In this document: piece after piece, positions 38,786 through 47,334 of the stretch
Layout of the letters: each line of letters opens with the position of its first letter
Numbering within the stretch: the first letter of the stretch is position 1
Source of the DNA: Mycobacterium europaeum
Lineage (GTDB): Bacteria; Actinomycetota; Actinomycetes; Mycobacteriales; Mycobacteriaceae
Assembly: GCF_002102155.1 (NCBI RefSeq)
Contig: NZ_LQOU01000025.1
Coordinates: 1 to 64,000, forward strand
Direction of reading: 5' to 3'
Length of the DNA: 64,000 nt
The notes under the pieces: model-generated
Databases searched by the model: none
The model's input: only the letters and a program-made list of their open reading frames with translations
What the model was told of the DNA's origin: nothing
Translations under genes and position numbers: made by a program

Positions 38786-39246
38786 GCTCACCCCTTATTG
38801 GCCGTGTCGTTCTGGACGCAGAATGTATGTCCACCGTACGACTTCGACCGGGGGAACGTCACGGCGCGACCCCGATCGGCCCAAGGGTCGACAGAACCGG
38901 CTGTCGCACAGGACAATCCGGCACCAGGCCGCCACGCTGAATTATTGGCAGGTCAAGGATGGCCCGCAATTAACCGTTACCGGCGTCGTACAACCCGAAG
39001 CCGCGCATACGGTGAAGCCGAGCATCGCTGCGAGAAGAATTTTTCCGGTGAATCTTGACACAACACCACCCGTTCTGAGAGGCCAATTTCATTGGCTACC
39101 TGATTGCCCGATGGCGGAAGTGTACGTTGTGATTCCCGTTGCGCGAACGGATTTCGAAAAATGGCGCCCGCCCGCGCCGCGTCATCGTCGGCGGCCAGCG
39201 CACAGTGGACCAATTGGCCACGTGCGCAATGAGTTTCGCGCTGCCG
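38786..39246. other. Intergenic region of about 460 bp, locally lower GC
   Basis: No conventional gene fits between ndhA and the secreted protein gene. M. tuberculosis has several genes here (Rv0393-Rv0397), so this looks like a deletion or divergence point. The stretch from about 38940 to 39140 is visibly richer in A and T than its surroundings. The only frame with a convincing feature is a 39-codon lipoprotein-like ORF (38942-39061, minus). Confidence 0.5.
38942..39061 (-). CDS. Candidate 39-residue lipoprotein
   Basis: A GTG-started frame encodes a complete lipoprotein signal peptide: basic start (MSRFTGK), hydrophobic core (ILLAAMLGFTVCAA) and lipobox ASGC. It leaves a mature peptide of only about 16 residues (CTTPVTVNCGPSLTCQ) with two further Cys. 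The good n-h-c signal layout argues against chance, although the upstream ribosome site (GGTGG) is weak. It lies on the same strand downstream of the secreted protein gene. It could be a real small lipoprotein or the remnant of a truncated one. Confidence 0.4.
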   Translation of the reverse strand: MSRFTGKILLAAMLGFTVCAASGCTTPVTVNCGPSLTCQ

Positions 39247-39873
39247 CTAGAACGGCCATCCGTTGGAATTGTCCTTGAATTTGTCGTTGACGGCGGTGCA
39301 GAAGTCGTCGGCGGTGCCGGCCAGCAGGACGTAGTAGGTCTCGCCGCGGCGGCTCTCGTAGGTGTTGGGGGTACTCCAGCCGCTGTTGCAGAGCGAACTC
39401 TGCGTGCCGACCGTGGCCCTGCGCCAGTTGGTCTTGACGCAGCCCACCAGCCCGTCGACGTTGGGTGTCGCGCTCTTGGCGGCGACCACCATCACGCCTC
39501 CCCATTGCCCGTCGCTGCGCCGATAGGCGCGCGCCCCGAACCCGGCATTGTTGGTCTGGCAGGCCAGCGCCCGGCGCATGAGCGAGAAGGGCGCGGCCAG
39601 TTGCTGATTGGCGGTGCCGGCGGCCGCAGTGACGAATTGGGCCGCGTCCGACCCGTCGACCTCCTGCACGTTGGGGGTGCCGAAGCTGAACAGCTGCGCC
39701 GCGATGCCGGCGTTGCTGCCGCCGCCGATGATCGGCCCGCCGCCGGTCGACGTCATCGGGGGCAGCGCGGCGGTGGGGTCGGCGCCGGCCGGGGGCACGA
39801 TGGCCACGGCACCCAGGGCCAACGCCGCGATGATGCCGCCGATCCGGTGCGCGGTGCCTGTCATGCCTCCCAT
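39247..39873 (-). CDS. Secreted protein (Rv0398c-like)
   Basis: The 208-residue protein has a signal peptide (HRIGGIIAALALGAVAIVPPAGA, cleaved after about residue 31) and a mature domain with four Cys (LACQTN, LVGCVKT, SSLCNSG, DDFCTAV) likely paired as two disulfides. I recognise it as the Rv0398c-type secreted family of unknown function. A second ATG at 39864 would overlap the TetR stop as ATGA; either start is possible. It is the last gene of the fabG-fadE-tetR operon. Confidence 0.8.
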   Translation of the reverse strand: MGGMTGTAHRIGGIIAALALGAVAIVPPAGADPTAALPPMTSTGGGPIIGGGSNAGIAAQLFSFGTPNVQEVDGSDAAQFVTAAAGTANQQLAAPFSLMRRALACQTNNAGFGARAYRRSDGQWGGVMVVAAKSATPNVDGLVGCVKTNWRRATVGTQSSLCNSGWSTPNTYESRRGETYYVLLAGTADDFCTAVNDKFKDNSNGWPF

Positions 39874-40532
39874 TCCAGCACGTGCGCGTACTCGGCGCGA
39901 CGGTCTTCGCGCACCAAGGAGTCCAGCAGGTGGCGGGTCTGCAGCCGGATGTACTGCTCGCAGGTGTAGGCCGGCCCGAAATGCCAGTGCTTGAGCGCCC
40001 AGCCGTGGGCCAGCAGCATGATGTCGACCACGGTGAGGTCGATGTCGACGTCGCGGAAGACGCCCAGGCCGATGCCGGCCTGGATGACCGCGCGCAGCGG
40101 TGTGGCGGTGGCGATTTCGAGTTCCTTGATCCGCGCCCGGTCGGCGGGCGCCAGCGTCCGGCTCTCCCGATAGGTCAGCACCACCCCGTCGAGGTTCTCG
40201 TCCACGATCTCGATGTAGCGGCGGATGCCGGCGGCCAGCTGGTCCACCACGTCGTCGCCGGCGGCGGCCATGACCGGCGCCAGTTGGTCGCGAAACACGT
40301 CGAGGATCCGCACGATCGTGGCGAGCAGCAGGTCCTCCTTGCCGCCGAAGTAGGTGTAGATGAGGCCGACGCTGACCTTGGCCTCGGCGGCCAGGTCCTG
40401 CATGGACGTCTGGTGGAAGCCGTGCGTTCCCATGACCTTGACCGCGGCGTCGAGCAGCTGGCGCCGGCGCGCGGTGGCCCGGGCCGCGCGGACGGCCTCA
40501 TGTACCGGGAGCTCGCCGTAATCGAGGGCCAT
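39861..40532 (-). CDS. TetR family transcriptional regulator
   Basis: The 223-residue repressor has the TetR helix-turn-helix (residues 24-65, AAEAKVSVGLIYTYFGGKEDLL) and an all-helical ligand domain. Its start overlaps the stop of the acyl-CoA dehydrogenase gene. Such embedded TetR genes commonly repress their own catabolic operon and respond to an acyl-CoA. A 14-bp palindrome at the operon start (43645-43658) is a candidate site. It is in the position of M. tuberculosis Rv0399-Rv0400 region genes but I do not assign a name. Confidence 0.87.
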   Translation of the reverse strand: MALDYGELPVHEAVRAARATARRRQLLDAAVKVMGTHGFHQTSMQDLAAEAKVSVGLIYTYFGGKEDLLLATIVRILDVFRDQLAPVMAAAGDDVVDQLAAGIRRYIEIVDENLDGVVLTYRESRTLAPADRARIKELEIATATPLRAVIQAGIGLGVFRDVDIDLTVVDIMLLAHGWALKHWHFGPAYTCEQYIRLQTRHLLDSLVREDRRAEYAHVLEWEA

Positions 40533-41677
40533 CAGATGCCCAGGTCCTTGGCGATGATCGTCTTCATGATTTCGTTGGTGCCGCCGTAGATGGTCTGGAT
40601 GCGGGCGTCGACGAAGGCGCGCGCGACGGCGTACTCGCGCATGTAGCCGTAGCCGCCGTGCAGTTGCAGGCAGCGGTCGGCGGTCCGCACCTGCAGGTCG
40701 GTGGTCCACCACTTCAGTCGCGCGGCCCGCGCGGCCGTCAGCTCGCCGGCCAGGTGCTGGGCCAAACAGTCGTCGAGATACGTTCGGGCGACGTCGATTT
40801 CGGTCGCCACCTCGGCGAGCACGAACTGGCTGTGCTGAAACCCGCCGATGGGCGCCCCGAAGGCGGTGCGCTCGCGCACGTAGTCCAGCGTTTCAGCCAG
40901 GATGGCCTCGGCGGCGGCGACCGCCCCCACCCCCAGCGCGAGCCGCTCCTGCGGCAGGTTCTGCATCAGCTGGTAGAAGCCCCTGCCCTCCTCGCCGAGC
41001 AGGTTGGCCGCCGGCACCCGCAGGTCGGTGAAGGTCAGCTCGCTGGTGTCCTGGGCGTGCAGGCCGATCTTCTCCAGGTTGCGGCCCCGGGCGAATCCCG
41101 GGATGTCCGCGTCGATGACCAGCAGCGACAGCCCGTGGTGCCGATCGGGTGACGTCCGCACCGCGACGACGAACAGGTCGCCGCACTGGCCGTTGGAGAT
41201 GAATGTCTTGGCGCCGTTGACCACGTAGTGGTCCCCGTCCCGGACCGCCGCGGTGCGGATCCCGGCCAGGTCGCTGCCGGTGCCGGGCTCGGTCATGGCG
41301 ATGCCCAGCACCGTCTCGCCGGTCACCACGCCGGGCAGCCAGCGCCGTTGCTGCTCGGGCGTGGTCAGGTCGGTGAGATAGGGCAGCACCACGTCGTTTT
41401 GCAGCGTGAACGCGATGGCCTCGGCCGCCGCTCCCGCCCGCTGCAACTCGTCGATCAGGATCGCGTTATAGCGGAAGTCGCTGACCCCGGGGCCGCCGAG
41501 GTGCTCGGGCACCGAGAAGCCGAGCAGGCCGAGCCGGCCCGCCTCGACGAACAGCGAGCGGTCCCACTGGCCTTGCCGTTCGGCCCGCTCGTGCGCCGGG
41601 ACCACCACCCGCCGCACGAAGTCGCGGACCAGCGCCCGGAATTGCCGGTGCTCCGACGTGTATTCCAGGCGTGCCAT
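40532..41677 (-). CDS. Acyl-CoA dehydrogenase
   Basis: The 381-residue flavoenzyme removes hydrogens at the alpha-beta carbons of an acyl-CoA. Signature regions are IAMTEPGTGSDLAGIRTAA (FAD/substrate loop), the catalytic Glu in TIYGGTNEIMKTIIA near the C-terminus, and QLHGGYGYMREYAVAR. It is co-transcribed between fadE7 (12-bp gap) and tetR (one-base overlap). Two different dehydrogenases and an SDR suggest a dedicated route for a branched or cyclic acid. Confidence 0.9.
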   Translation of the reverse strand: MARLEYTSEHRQFRALVRDFVRRVVVPAHERAERQGQWDRSLFVEAGRLGLLGFSVPEHLGGPGVSDFRYNAILIDELQRAGAAAEAIAFTLQNDVVLPYLTDLTTPEQQRRWLPGVVTGETVLGIAMTEPGTGSDLAGIRTAAVRDGDHYVVNGAKTFISNGQCGDLFVVAVRTSPDRHHGLSLLVIDADIPGFARGRNLEKIGLHAQDTSELTFTDLRVPAANLLGEEGRGFYQLMQNLPQERLALGVGAVAAAEAILAETLDYVRERTAFGAPIGGFQHSQFVLAEVATEIDVARTYLDDCLAQHLAGELTAARAARLKWWTTDLQVRTADRCLQLHGGYGYMREYAVARAFVDARIQTIYGGTNEIMKTIIAKDLGI

Positions 41678-41689
41678 GTCTTTCCCCCT

Positions 41690-42874
41690 TTACCGGAAGG
41701 CGTCGCTGCCGGTGAACGCCTGGCCGAGGACCAGCTGGTGCATCTCGGGCGTGCCCTCGTAGGTGAGCACCGATTCCAGGTTGACCATGTGCCGGATCAC
41801 CGGGTACTCCAGCGATATCCCATTGCCGCCCAAAATGGTTCGAGCGGTGCGGCAGATCTTGATGGCCTCCCGGGTGTTGTTCAGCTTGCCGAAGCTCACC
41901 TGCTCGGGGCGCAGCCCCGCGCTGTCCTTGAGGCGGCCGAGGTGCAGCGACAGCAGTTGGCCCTTGTGCAGCTCCACCGCCATGTCGACGAGCTTGGCCT
42001 GGGTCAGCTGGAACCCGGCGATCGGGCGCCCGAACTGGGTGCGCTGGGTGGCGTAGTCGAGGGCGGCCTGCCAGGCCGACCGCGCCGCGCCCATCGAACC
42101 CCAGATGATCCCGTAACGCGCCTCGGACAGACACGACAACGGTCCCCGCAGCCCTCTCGCCCCGGGCAGCATCGCGTCGGCGGGCAGCCGCACGCCGTCG
42201 AGCACCAATTCGCTGGTGATCGAGGCCCGCAGCGACAGCTTGTGGTGAATGGTGTTGGCGGAGAAGCCCGGCGTCTTGGTGGGGACGACGAAGCCGCGGA
42301 TCCCGTCGTCGGTGGCGGCCCACACGACCGCGACGTCGGCGACCGAGCCGTTGGTGATCCACAGTTTGCGGCCGTCCAGCACCCAATCCGAACCGTCGCG
42401 CCGCGCACGGGTTTTCATCGCGGCGGGGTCGGATCCCACGTCCGGCTCGGTCAGCCCGAAGCAGCCCAGCAGTTCGCCGGTGGCCATGGCCGGCAGCCAC
42501 TCCTGCTTCTGTTCCTCGGATCCGAAATTCCAGATCGCGAACATCGCCAGCGAGCCCTGCACCGAGACCATCGAGCGCAGGCCGGAGTCGGCGGCCTCCA
42601 GCTCGACGCAGGCCAGGCCGTAGTGCACGGCGGAGGACCCGCCGCAGCCGTAGCCCTCCAGGTGCATGCCGAGCAGCCCGAGCTGGCCGAAACCCTTGGC
42701 CAGTTCGCGGACCGGGAGGTCGCCGATCTCGAACCAGTCCGCGATGTGGGGCGCGACGTGCTCGGCGCAGAACCTTCGGACGGTGTCGCGCAGCGCGCGC
42801 TCGTCGTCCGACAGGGAGGCGTCCAGGCCCAGCGGGTCGTACCGGTCGAAGGCGGGAGGTTGGTGCGTGCTCAT
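41690..42874 (-). CDS. fadE7: Acyl-CoA dehydrogenase FadE7
   Basis: The 394-residue protein resembles the glutaryl-CoA dehydrogenase-like branch of the family: GCFGLTEPDVGSDPAAMKTRA, IIWGSMGAARSAWQAALDYA, and the catalytic Glu region SVLTYEGTPEMHQLVLG. Length and context match M. tuberculosis Rv0400c. ATG at 42874 is preceded by a GC-rich leader after fabG. The exact acyl-CoA is unknown; a dicarboxyl or aromatic-derived substrate is possible. Confidence 0.9.
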   Translation of the reverse strand: MSTHQPPAFDRYDPLGLDASLSDDERALRDTVRRFCAEHVAPHIADWFEIGDLPVRELAKGFGQLGLLGMHLEGYGCGGSSAVHYGLACVELEAADSGLRSMVSVQGSLAMFAIWNFGSEEQKQEWLPAMATGELLGCFGLTEPDVGSDPAAMKTRARRDGSDWVLDGRKLWITNGSVADVAVVWAATDDGIRGFVVPTKTPGFSANTIHHKLSLRASITSELVLDGVRLPADAMLPGARGLRGPLSCLSEARYGIIWGSMGAARSAWQAALDYATQRTQFGRPIAGFQLTQAKLVDMAVELHKGQLLSLHLGRLKDSAGLRPEQVSFGKLNNTREAIKICRTARTILGGNGISLEYPVIRHMVNLESVLTYEGTPEMHQLVLGQAFTGSDAFR

Positions 42875-42912
42875 GGGTCTCAGCCTGCCACCACCGCGCC
42901 TTCGGCCGGCCC

Positions 42913-43659
42913 TCAACCAGCCATCGTCAGGCCGCCGCTGACGCTGATCACCTGTCCGGTGATGAACGACGCGGCGGGCGAGGCGAAGAACAGGACGGGC
43001 GCCGCGACCTCCTCGGGCCGGGCCAGCCGGCGAAACGGGATGGCCTTGACCAGCGCCTCTTTCAGCTTCTCCGGCTGGGCGTGGAACAGCGGTGTGTCCG
43101 TCGGGCCGGGACACACGCAGTTGACCGTGATCCGGTGGCGGGCCATCTCCCGGGCCAGCGACTTGGTCAGCGCGATCACCCCGCCCTTGGCGCCCGCGTA
43201 GATGGATTCCCCGGCGCTGCCGACGCGGCCTGCATCGCTGGCCAGGTTGACCACGCGCCCGCCGCCGTGGGTTTCGATCATCCCCGGCAGGAACGCGGCG
43301 CAGACGTGCACCGGCCCCAAATAGTTGATCGCGACCACCTTCGCCGCGAATTCCGGTGTGGCATTGAGGAATTGATCGGTGCGGTCCCAGCCGGCGGCGT
43401 TGACCACGATGTCGGGGACCCCGGCCTGGGCGTGGGTGGCATCCCGCAGGGCGTCGACCCGGGCGGGGTCGGCGACATCGACCGGCAGCGCGGTGACCAG
43501 CTCGGGGCGCTGTCCGGCGGTGGCCGCCGCGGCGGCCTCGTCCAGGTCGGCGGCGATCACCCGGTCGCCTTGTGCGGCGAACGCCAGCGCTATCGCCCTG
43601 CCGATGCCCGAGCCGGCACCGGTCACGAGGGCCAGGCGCCCCGGTGAATGCGCATTCAT
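42913..43659 (-). CDS. SDR oxidoreductase, 2-hydroxyacyl/cyclohexanecarboxyl-CoA type
   Basis: The 248-residue classical SDR has TGAGSGIGRAIA, the NNAG-equivalent VNAAG, the catalytic Ser in NLASDAG and YAGAK. It most resembles BadH-like 2-hydroxycyclohexanecarboxyl-CoA dehydrogenases and 3-hydroxyacyl-CoA dehydrogenases. It is the first gene of the minus-strand catabolic operon. A TAGATT element ends 8 nt before its ATG, indicating a leaderless transcript, and a short palindrome spans the first codons. Confidence 0.85.
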   Translation of the reverse strand: MNAHSPGRLALVTGAGSGIGRAIALAFAAQGDRVIAADLDEAAAAATAGQRPELVTALPVDVADPARVDALRDATHAQAGVPDIVVNAAGWDRTDQFLNATPEFAAKVVAINYLGPVHVCAAFLPGMIETHGGGRVVNLASDAGRVGSAGESIYAGAKGGVIALTKSLAREMARHRITVNCVCPGPTDTPLFHAQPEKLKEALVKAIPFRRLARPEEVAAPVLFFASPAASFITGQVISVSGGLTMAG

Positions 43660-43721
43660 TGCCGACGAATCTAAGTTCAGCGTGGCGGTGGGGTCAAGGC
43701 CGGCGCCCGCCCCGGTAGTCT
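43645..43721. promoter_or_regulatory. Divergent promoter region, fabG-like gene and DUF3054 gene
   Basis: On the minus strand TAGATT (43673-43668) ends 8 nt before the SDR ATG. On the plus strand TAGTCT (43716-43721) ends 6 nt before the DUF3054 ATG. Both fit leaderless starts. TGAATGCGCATTCA, a perfect 14-bp palindrome, occupies 43645-43658 at the SDR start and may be the TetR operator, though one such palindrome could occur by chance. Confidence 0.5.
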
Positions 43722-43727
43722 CGCGAC

Positions 43728-44090
43728 ATGCGGCGGCTGGTGTGGCTGGGCCTGGACGTCATCGGTGTGGTGGTCTTCTGCGCGGTCGGCCGTCGCAGCC
43801 ACGACGAGGGACTCAACGTCGCCGGCGTCGCCACCACCGCCTGGCCGTTTCTCACCGGAACCGTCGTCGGGTGGCTGGCGTCGCGCGCGTGGCGGCGCCC
43901 CACGGCGGTGGTGCCGACCGGGGTGGTGGTCTGGCTGTGCACCGTCGTCGTCGGCATGGTGTTGCGCAAGGTCACTTCCGCGGGCGTGGCGGCCAGCTTC
44001 GTGGTGGTGGCGGCGTCGGTCACCGCGTTGTTGTTGCTCGGCTGGCGCGCGCTCGCCGGGCTGGCCCTGCGGCGCCGGTCCGGCGTCTGA
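43728..44090 (+). CDS. DUF3054 membrane protein
   Basis: The 120-residue protein has four predicted membrane helices and belongs to the DUF3054 family of actinobacterial membrane proteins, equivalent to M. tuberculosis Rv0401. RRLVWLGLDVIGVVVFCAVGR and TAWPFLTGTVVGWL are the conserved parts. The function is unknown. It is probably leaderless and is followed after 3 bp by a methyltransferase gene. Confidence 0.85.
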   Translation: MRRLVWLGLDVIGVVVFCAVGRRSHDEGLNVAGVATTAWPFLTGTVVGWLASRAWRRPTAVVPTGVVVWLCTVVVGMVLRKVTSAGVAASFVVVAASVTALLLLGWRALAGLALRRRSGV

Positions 44091-44093
44091 CGC

Positions 44094-44957
44094 ATGGCGG
44101 CGACGGTGGGCGTGGCGGCGACCGCGGCATTCGGTGCCGCAGCCCGGGCCGTCGCCACCAACAAGGGGCAGTTGAGCGATCCCTTCGCCGAGCCGTTGCT
44201 GCGCGCCGCCGGCGTCGACCGCCTCGTCCGGGTGGTCGACGACGACCGGTTCGCCGCTGACGACAGCACCGGTCCGCGCTTCCTGGACGTCTGCGCTGCC
44301 TGGTGCCGGTCCGTCGACGAGTTCGCCGCCGAGGCCGGGAGGGCGGGCCTGCGCCAGGTGGTGATCCTGGCGGCGGGGCTCGACACCCGGGCCTACCGGC
44401 TGTGGTGGCCGCCCGGAACGACCGTCTACGAGGTCGACCGGGCCGAGGCGCTCGACTTCAAGTCCGAGGTGCTGCGCGGGCTGGGTGCCGAGCTGACCGC
44501 GAGCCGGCGCGCCGTCGGCGTCGACCTGCACCGGGATTGGCCGGCCGCGCTGCTGCGGGTCGGTTTCGACGCCGCCGCGCCCACGGTGTGGATCGCCGAG
44601 CAGGTGCTGATCGGGTACCTGACGCCCGGCGTCCAGGACCGCGTGCTGCAGGGGGTCACCGCGATGAGCGCCGCGGGCAGCCGGTTGGCCGCCGACCACA
44701 TGCCGACGTGGACGCCGTTGCAGCTGGAGGCGGAGCGGTCGTTCGTCGAGGGCTGGCACCGCCACGGGCTGGACGTCGACCTGGCCAGCCTCACCCATGC
44801 CGGGCAGTACCACTACGTCCCCGACTATCTGGCCGCCCGCGGCTGGGAGACGGTGCAGCGCAACGTCGCCGGCCTGCTCGGCGGCATGGGGCTGCCGGGC
44901 CGGCAGGGCGGCGGCACCGAGTTCGTGCCGGAATACCTCACCGCGACGCGCTCCTAG
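44094..44957 (+). CDS. Class I SAM-dependent methyltransferase, leucine carboxymethyltransferase-like
   Basis: The 287-residue protein belongs to the large mycobacterial TIGR00027 methyltransferase family. ARAVATNKGQLSDPFAEPLL, the SAM-binding VVILAAGLDTRAYRL and YEVDRAEALDFKSEVL are characteristic. The substrate is unknown. The N-terminus is shorter than in many paralogues, which start about 10-15 residues earlier, but the overlap-like distance of 3 bp to DUF3054 supports this ATG. Confidence 0.87.
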   Translation: MAATVGVAATAAFGAAARAVATNKGQLSDPFAEPLLRAAGVDRLVRVVDDDRFAADDSTGPRFLDVCAAWCRSVDEFAAEAGRAGLRQVVILAAGLDTRAYRLWWPPGTTVYEVDRAEALDFKSEVLRGLGAELTASRRAVGVDLHRDWPAALLRVGFDAAAPTVWIAEQVLIGYLTPGVQDRVLQGVTAMSAAGSRLAADHMPTWTPLQLEAERSFVEGWHRHGLDVDLASLTHAGQYHYVPDYLAARGWETVQRNVAGLLGGMGLPGRQGGGTEFVPEYLTATRS

Positions 44958-44974
44958 TCGCGGCGCCAGCCCTG

Positions 44975-45005
44975 TTTAAGTTGGTTAACGTTTAATTAAC
45001 TTAAA
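44975..45005. promoter_or_regulatory. A/T-rich inverted repeat upstream of mmpL
   Basis: TTTAAGTTGGTTAA, 3 nt and TTAATTAACTTAAA form a 14-bp inverted repeat with 12 matched pairs. It is strikingly A/T-rich for this genome and lies 82 bp before the mmpL ATG. It is probably a repressor operator over a promoter; no T-run follows it as in a terminator. Confidence 0.55.
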
Positions 45006-45087
45006 TTCGTCGGCCCGATCCGTGAACCCCGTGCGGCCTACCGTCGTAACACGCTGTGTGAGCCGCGACGAGAAGGGGTCCGAGCCC

Positions 45088-47322
45088 ATGCTGACGCGAC
45101 TGGCCCTGATCGCCATCGCCGCTCCGCGACGGGTGATCGCGGGCGCGCTCTTCGTCGCCGTCCTGGCCGCCGTCTTCGGTGTCCCGGCCGCGGCGACCCT
45201 GCCCGGCGGCGGATTTCTGGACCAGACGGCCGAATCCGCGCGCGCGGCGGCCATTCTGGGGGAGAAGTTCGGCCAGGGTGACATGGAGATGACCCTGCTG
45301 GTGAGCTCTCCGGGCGGCGTCAACGAAGGCCCCGCCCGGATGGTGGGCACGGACATCGTCGAACAACTGGCCCGGTCACCGTTCGTGGCCCAGGTGGCAT
45401 CCCCCTGGAACGCGCCGCGGCCCGGGTTGATCAGCGCCGACGGCAGGTCCGCGCTGATCGTGGCCGCGCTCAACGGCGGGGAAAGCAGCGCGCCGAAGCA
45501 CGCCCGGGAACTGGCGGACCGGCTGGTGCGCGACCGCGACGGTGTGACCGTGCAGGCCGGCGGGATGGCCATGATCTACGAAGAACTCAACCGGCAGACC
45601 GAAAATGACCTACTGCGAATGGAATTCGTCGCCATACCGTTGAGTTTCGCCGCGCTGGTATGGGTATTCGGCGGGCTGCTCGCCGCGGCGCTGCCGATCC
45701 TGGTGGGCGGCTTCGCCATCCTGGGGGCGCTCGCGGTGTTGCGTGCGGTGGCGGTGGTCGCGGACGTGTCGATCTTCGCGGTCAACGTCTCGGTGGCGCT
45801 GGCGTTGGCGCTGGGCATCGACTACACCCTGCTGATCATCAGTCGCTACCGCGACGAGCTGGCCGAGGGGCGGTGCCCCGACGACGCCCTCGCCCGCACC
45901 ATGGCCACGGCCGGCCGCACCGTGCTGTTCTCCGCGATGACGGTGGCCCTCGCGCTTTCGGCGCTGGTGATCTTCCCCATGTACTTCCTCCGGTCGTTCG
46001 CCTACGCCGGGGTCGCGGTGGTGGCGTTCGCGGCGCTGGCCGCGATGGTGATCGCGCCCGCGGTGATCGTGGTGTTGGGCGACCGGCTCGACGCGCTCAA
46101 CGTCTGGGATCTGGGGCGCAAGCTGTTTCGGCGCCCGGCGCCGCCGCCGGTAGCCATCGAACAGACCTTTTGGTACCGCACCGCCACGCTTGCCATGCGG
46201 CACGCGCTCCCGGTCGGCCTGGCGATCATCGCCCTCCTGCTGGCGCTGGGGGCGCCGTTCCTCGGCATCAAATGGGGTTATCCCGACGATCGGGTGCTCC
46301 CGGCGTCCTCGTCGGCGCGGGCAGTCAGTGACCGGATCCGGCAAGACTTCGGTGCCGACACCGCGACGACGGTGCGGGTCGTCATCGCGCGCGCCGAGGG
46401 TCTGACGACGGGCGAACTCGAGGAGTACGCCGCGCGCCTGTCGCGGGTTCCCGCCGTGTCGGTGGTGTCGTCGCCGACGGCGACCTTCGTCGCCGGCGAG
46501 CGCAGGGGACCGGCGTCCGCGCCGGCCGGCCTGGCGGGCGGGAGCGCCTACCTCACCGTGGCCAGCGGGGCGCCGCTGTATTCCGCGGCCTCCGAGGCCC
46601 AGCTGGACCGCCTGCACGCGATCCCGGCGCCCGGGGACCGGCGGGCCGAGATGACCGGCATGGCCCAGATGAATCGTGATTCGGTTCAAGCGATTACGTC
46701 GCGATTGCCCTTGCTGTTCGGCTTCGTCGCGTGCGTCACGCTGGTGCTGCTCTTCGCGCTCACGGGCAGCGTGGTGCTGCCCGTCAAAGCGGTGGTGCTC
46801 AACGTGCTGTCGCTGACCACGGGGTTCGGCGCTTTGGTGTGGATCTTCCAGGACGGCCATCTGGGGGCGCTGGGCACCACCCCGACCGGCACGCTGGTCG
46901 CCAACATCCCGGTGTTGATGTTCTGCATCGCATTCGGATTGTCGATGGACTACGAGGTCTTCCTGCTGGCCCGCATCCGGGAGTACTGGCTGGAGTCGCC
47001 GCGCACCCGTTCCGACAACGACGAGAGCATTGCGTTGGGCGTCGCCCGGACGGGCCGGATCATCACGGCGGCGGCGCTGCTGATGTCGATCTCGTTCGCC
47101 GCCCTGACGTCAGCGGACGTCTCGTTCATGCGGATGTTCGGGGTCGGGCTGACGCTTGCGGTCCTGGTGGACGCGACGTTGGTGCGAGTGCTGCTCGTCC
47201 CGGCCTTCATGCACGTGTTCGGCCGCCTGAATTGGTGGGCGCCCGCACCGCTGGCCCGGCTCCGCCGCCGAGCGGATGTCCGGCCGACGGACGCACCGCG
47301 CGCAGCCGACCCGGTCGGGTGA
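45088..47322 (+). CDS. MmpL family RND transporter
   Basis: The 744-residue protein is an MmpL-type lipid exporter with about 11-12 membrane helices in two RND halves. The proton-relay Asp-Tyr pairs are present as LGIDYTLLIISRYRDEL (D245-Y246) and LSMDYEVFLLARIREYW (D621-Y622). It is on the short side for MmpL proteins and lacks an MmpS partner. Its place corresponds to mmpL1 in M. tuberculosis, but I cannot assign orthology. ATG at 45088 (MLTRLALIAIAAP) gives the usual MmpL N-terminus; an extension to 45022 is unlikely. Confidence 0.87.
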   Translation: MLTRLALIAIAAPRRVIAGALFVAVLAAVFGVPAAATLPGGGFLDQTAESARAAAILGEKFGQGDMEMTLLVSSPGGVNEGPARMVGTDIVEQLARSPFVAQVASPWNAPRPGLISADGRSALIVAALNGGESSAPKHARELADRLVRDRDGVTVQAGGMAMIYEELNRQTENDLLRMEFVAIPLSFAALVWVFGGLLAAALPILVGGFAILGALAVLRAVAVVADVSIFAVNVSVALALALGIDYTLLIISRYRDELAEGRCPDDALARTMATAGRTVLFSAMTVALALSALVIFPMYFLRSFAYAGVAVVAFAALAAMVIAPAVIVVLGDRLDALNVWDLGRKLFRRPAPPPVAIEQTFWYRTATLAMRHALPVGLAIIALLLALGAPFLGIKWGYPDDRVLPASSSARAVSDRIRQDFGADTATTVRVVIARAEGLTTGELEEYAARLSRVPAVSVVSSPTATFVAGERRGPASAPAGLAGGSAYLTVASGAPLYSAASEAQLDRLHAIPAPGDRRAEMTGMAQMNRDSVQAITSRLPLLFGFVACVTLVLLFALTGSVVLPVKAVVLNVLSLTTGFGALVWIFQDGHLGALGTTPTGTLVANIPVLMFCIAFGLSMDYEVFLLARIREYWLESPRTRSDNDESIALGVARTGRIITAAALLMSISFAALTSADVSFMRMFGVGLTLAVLVDATLVRVLLVPAFMHVFGRLNWWAPAPLARLRRRADVRPTDAPRAADPVG

Positions 47323-47334
47323 GCCGGATGGAAT

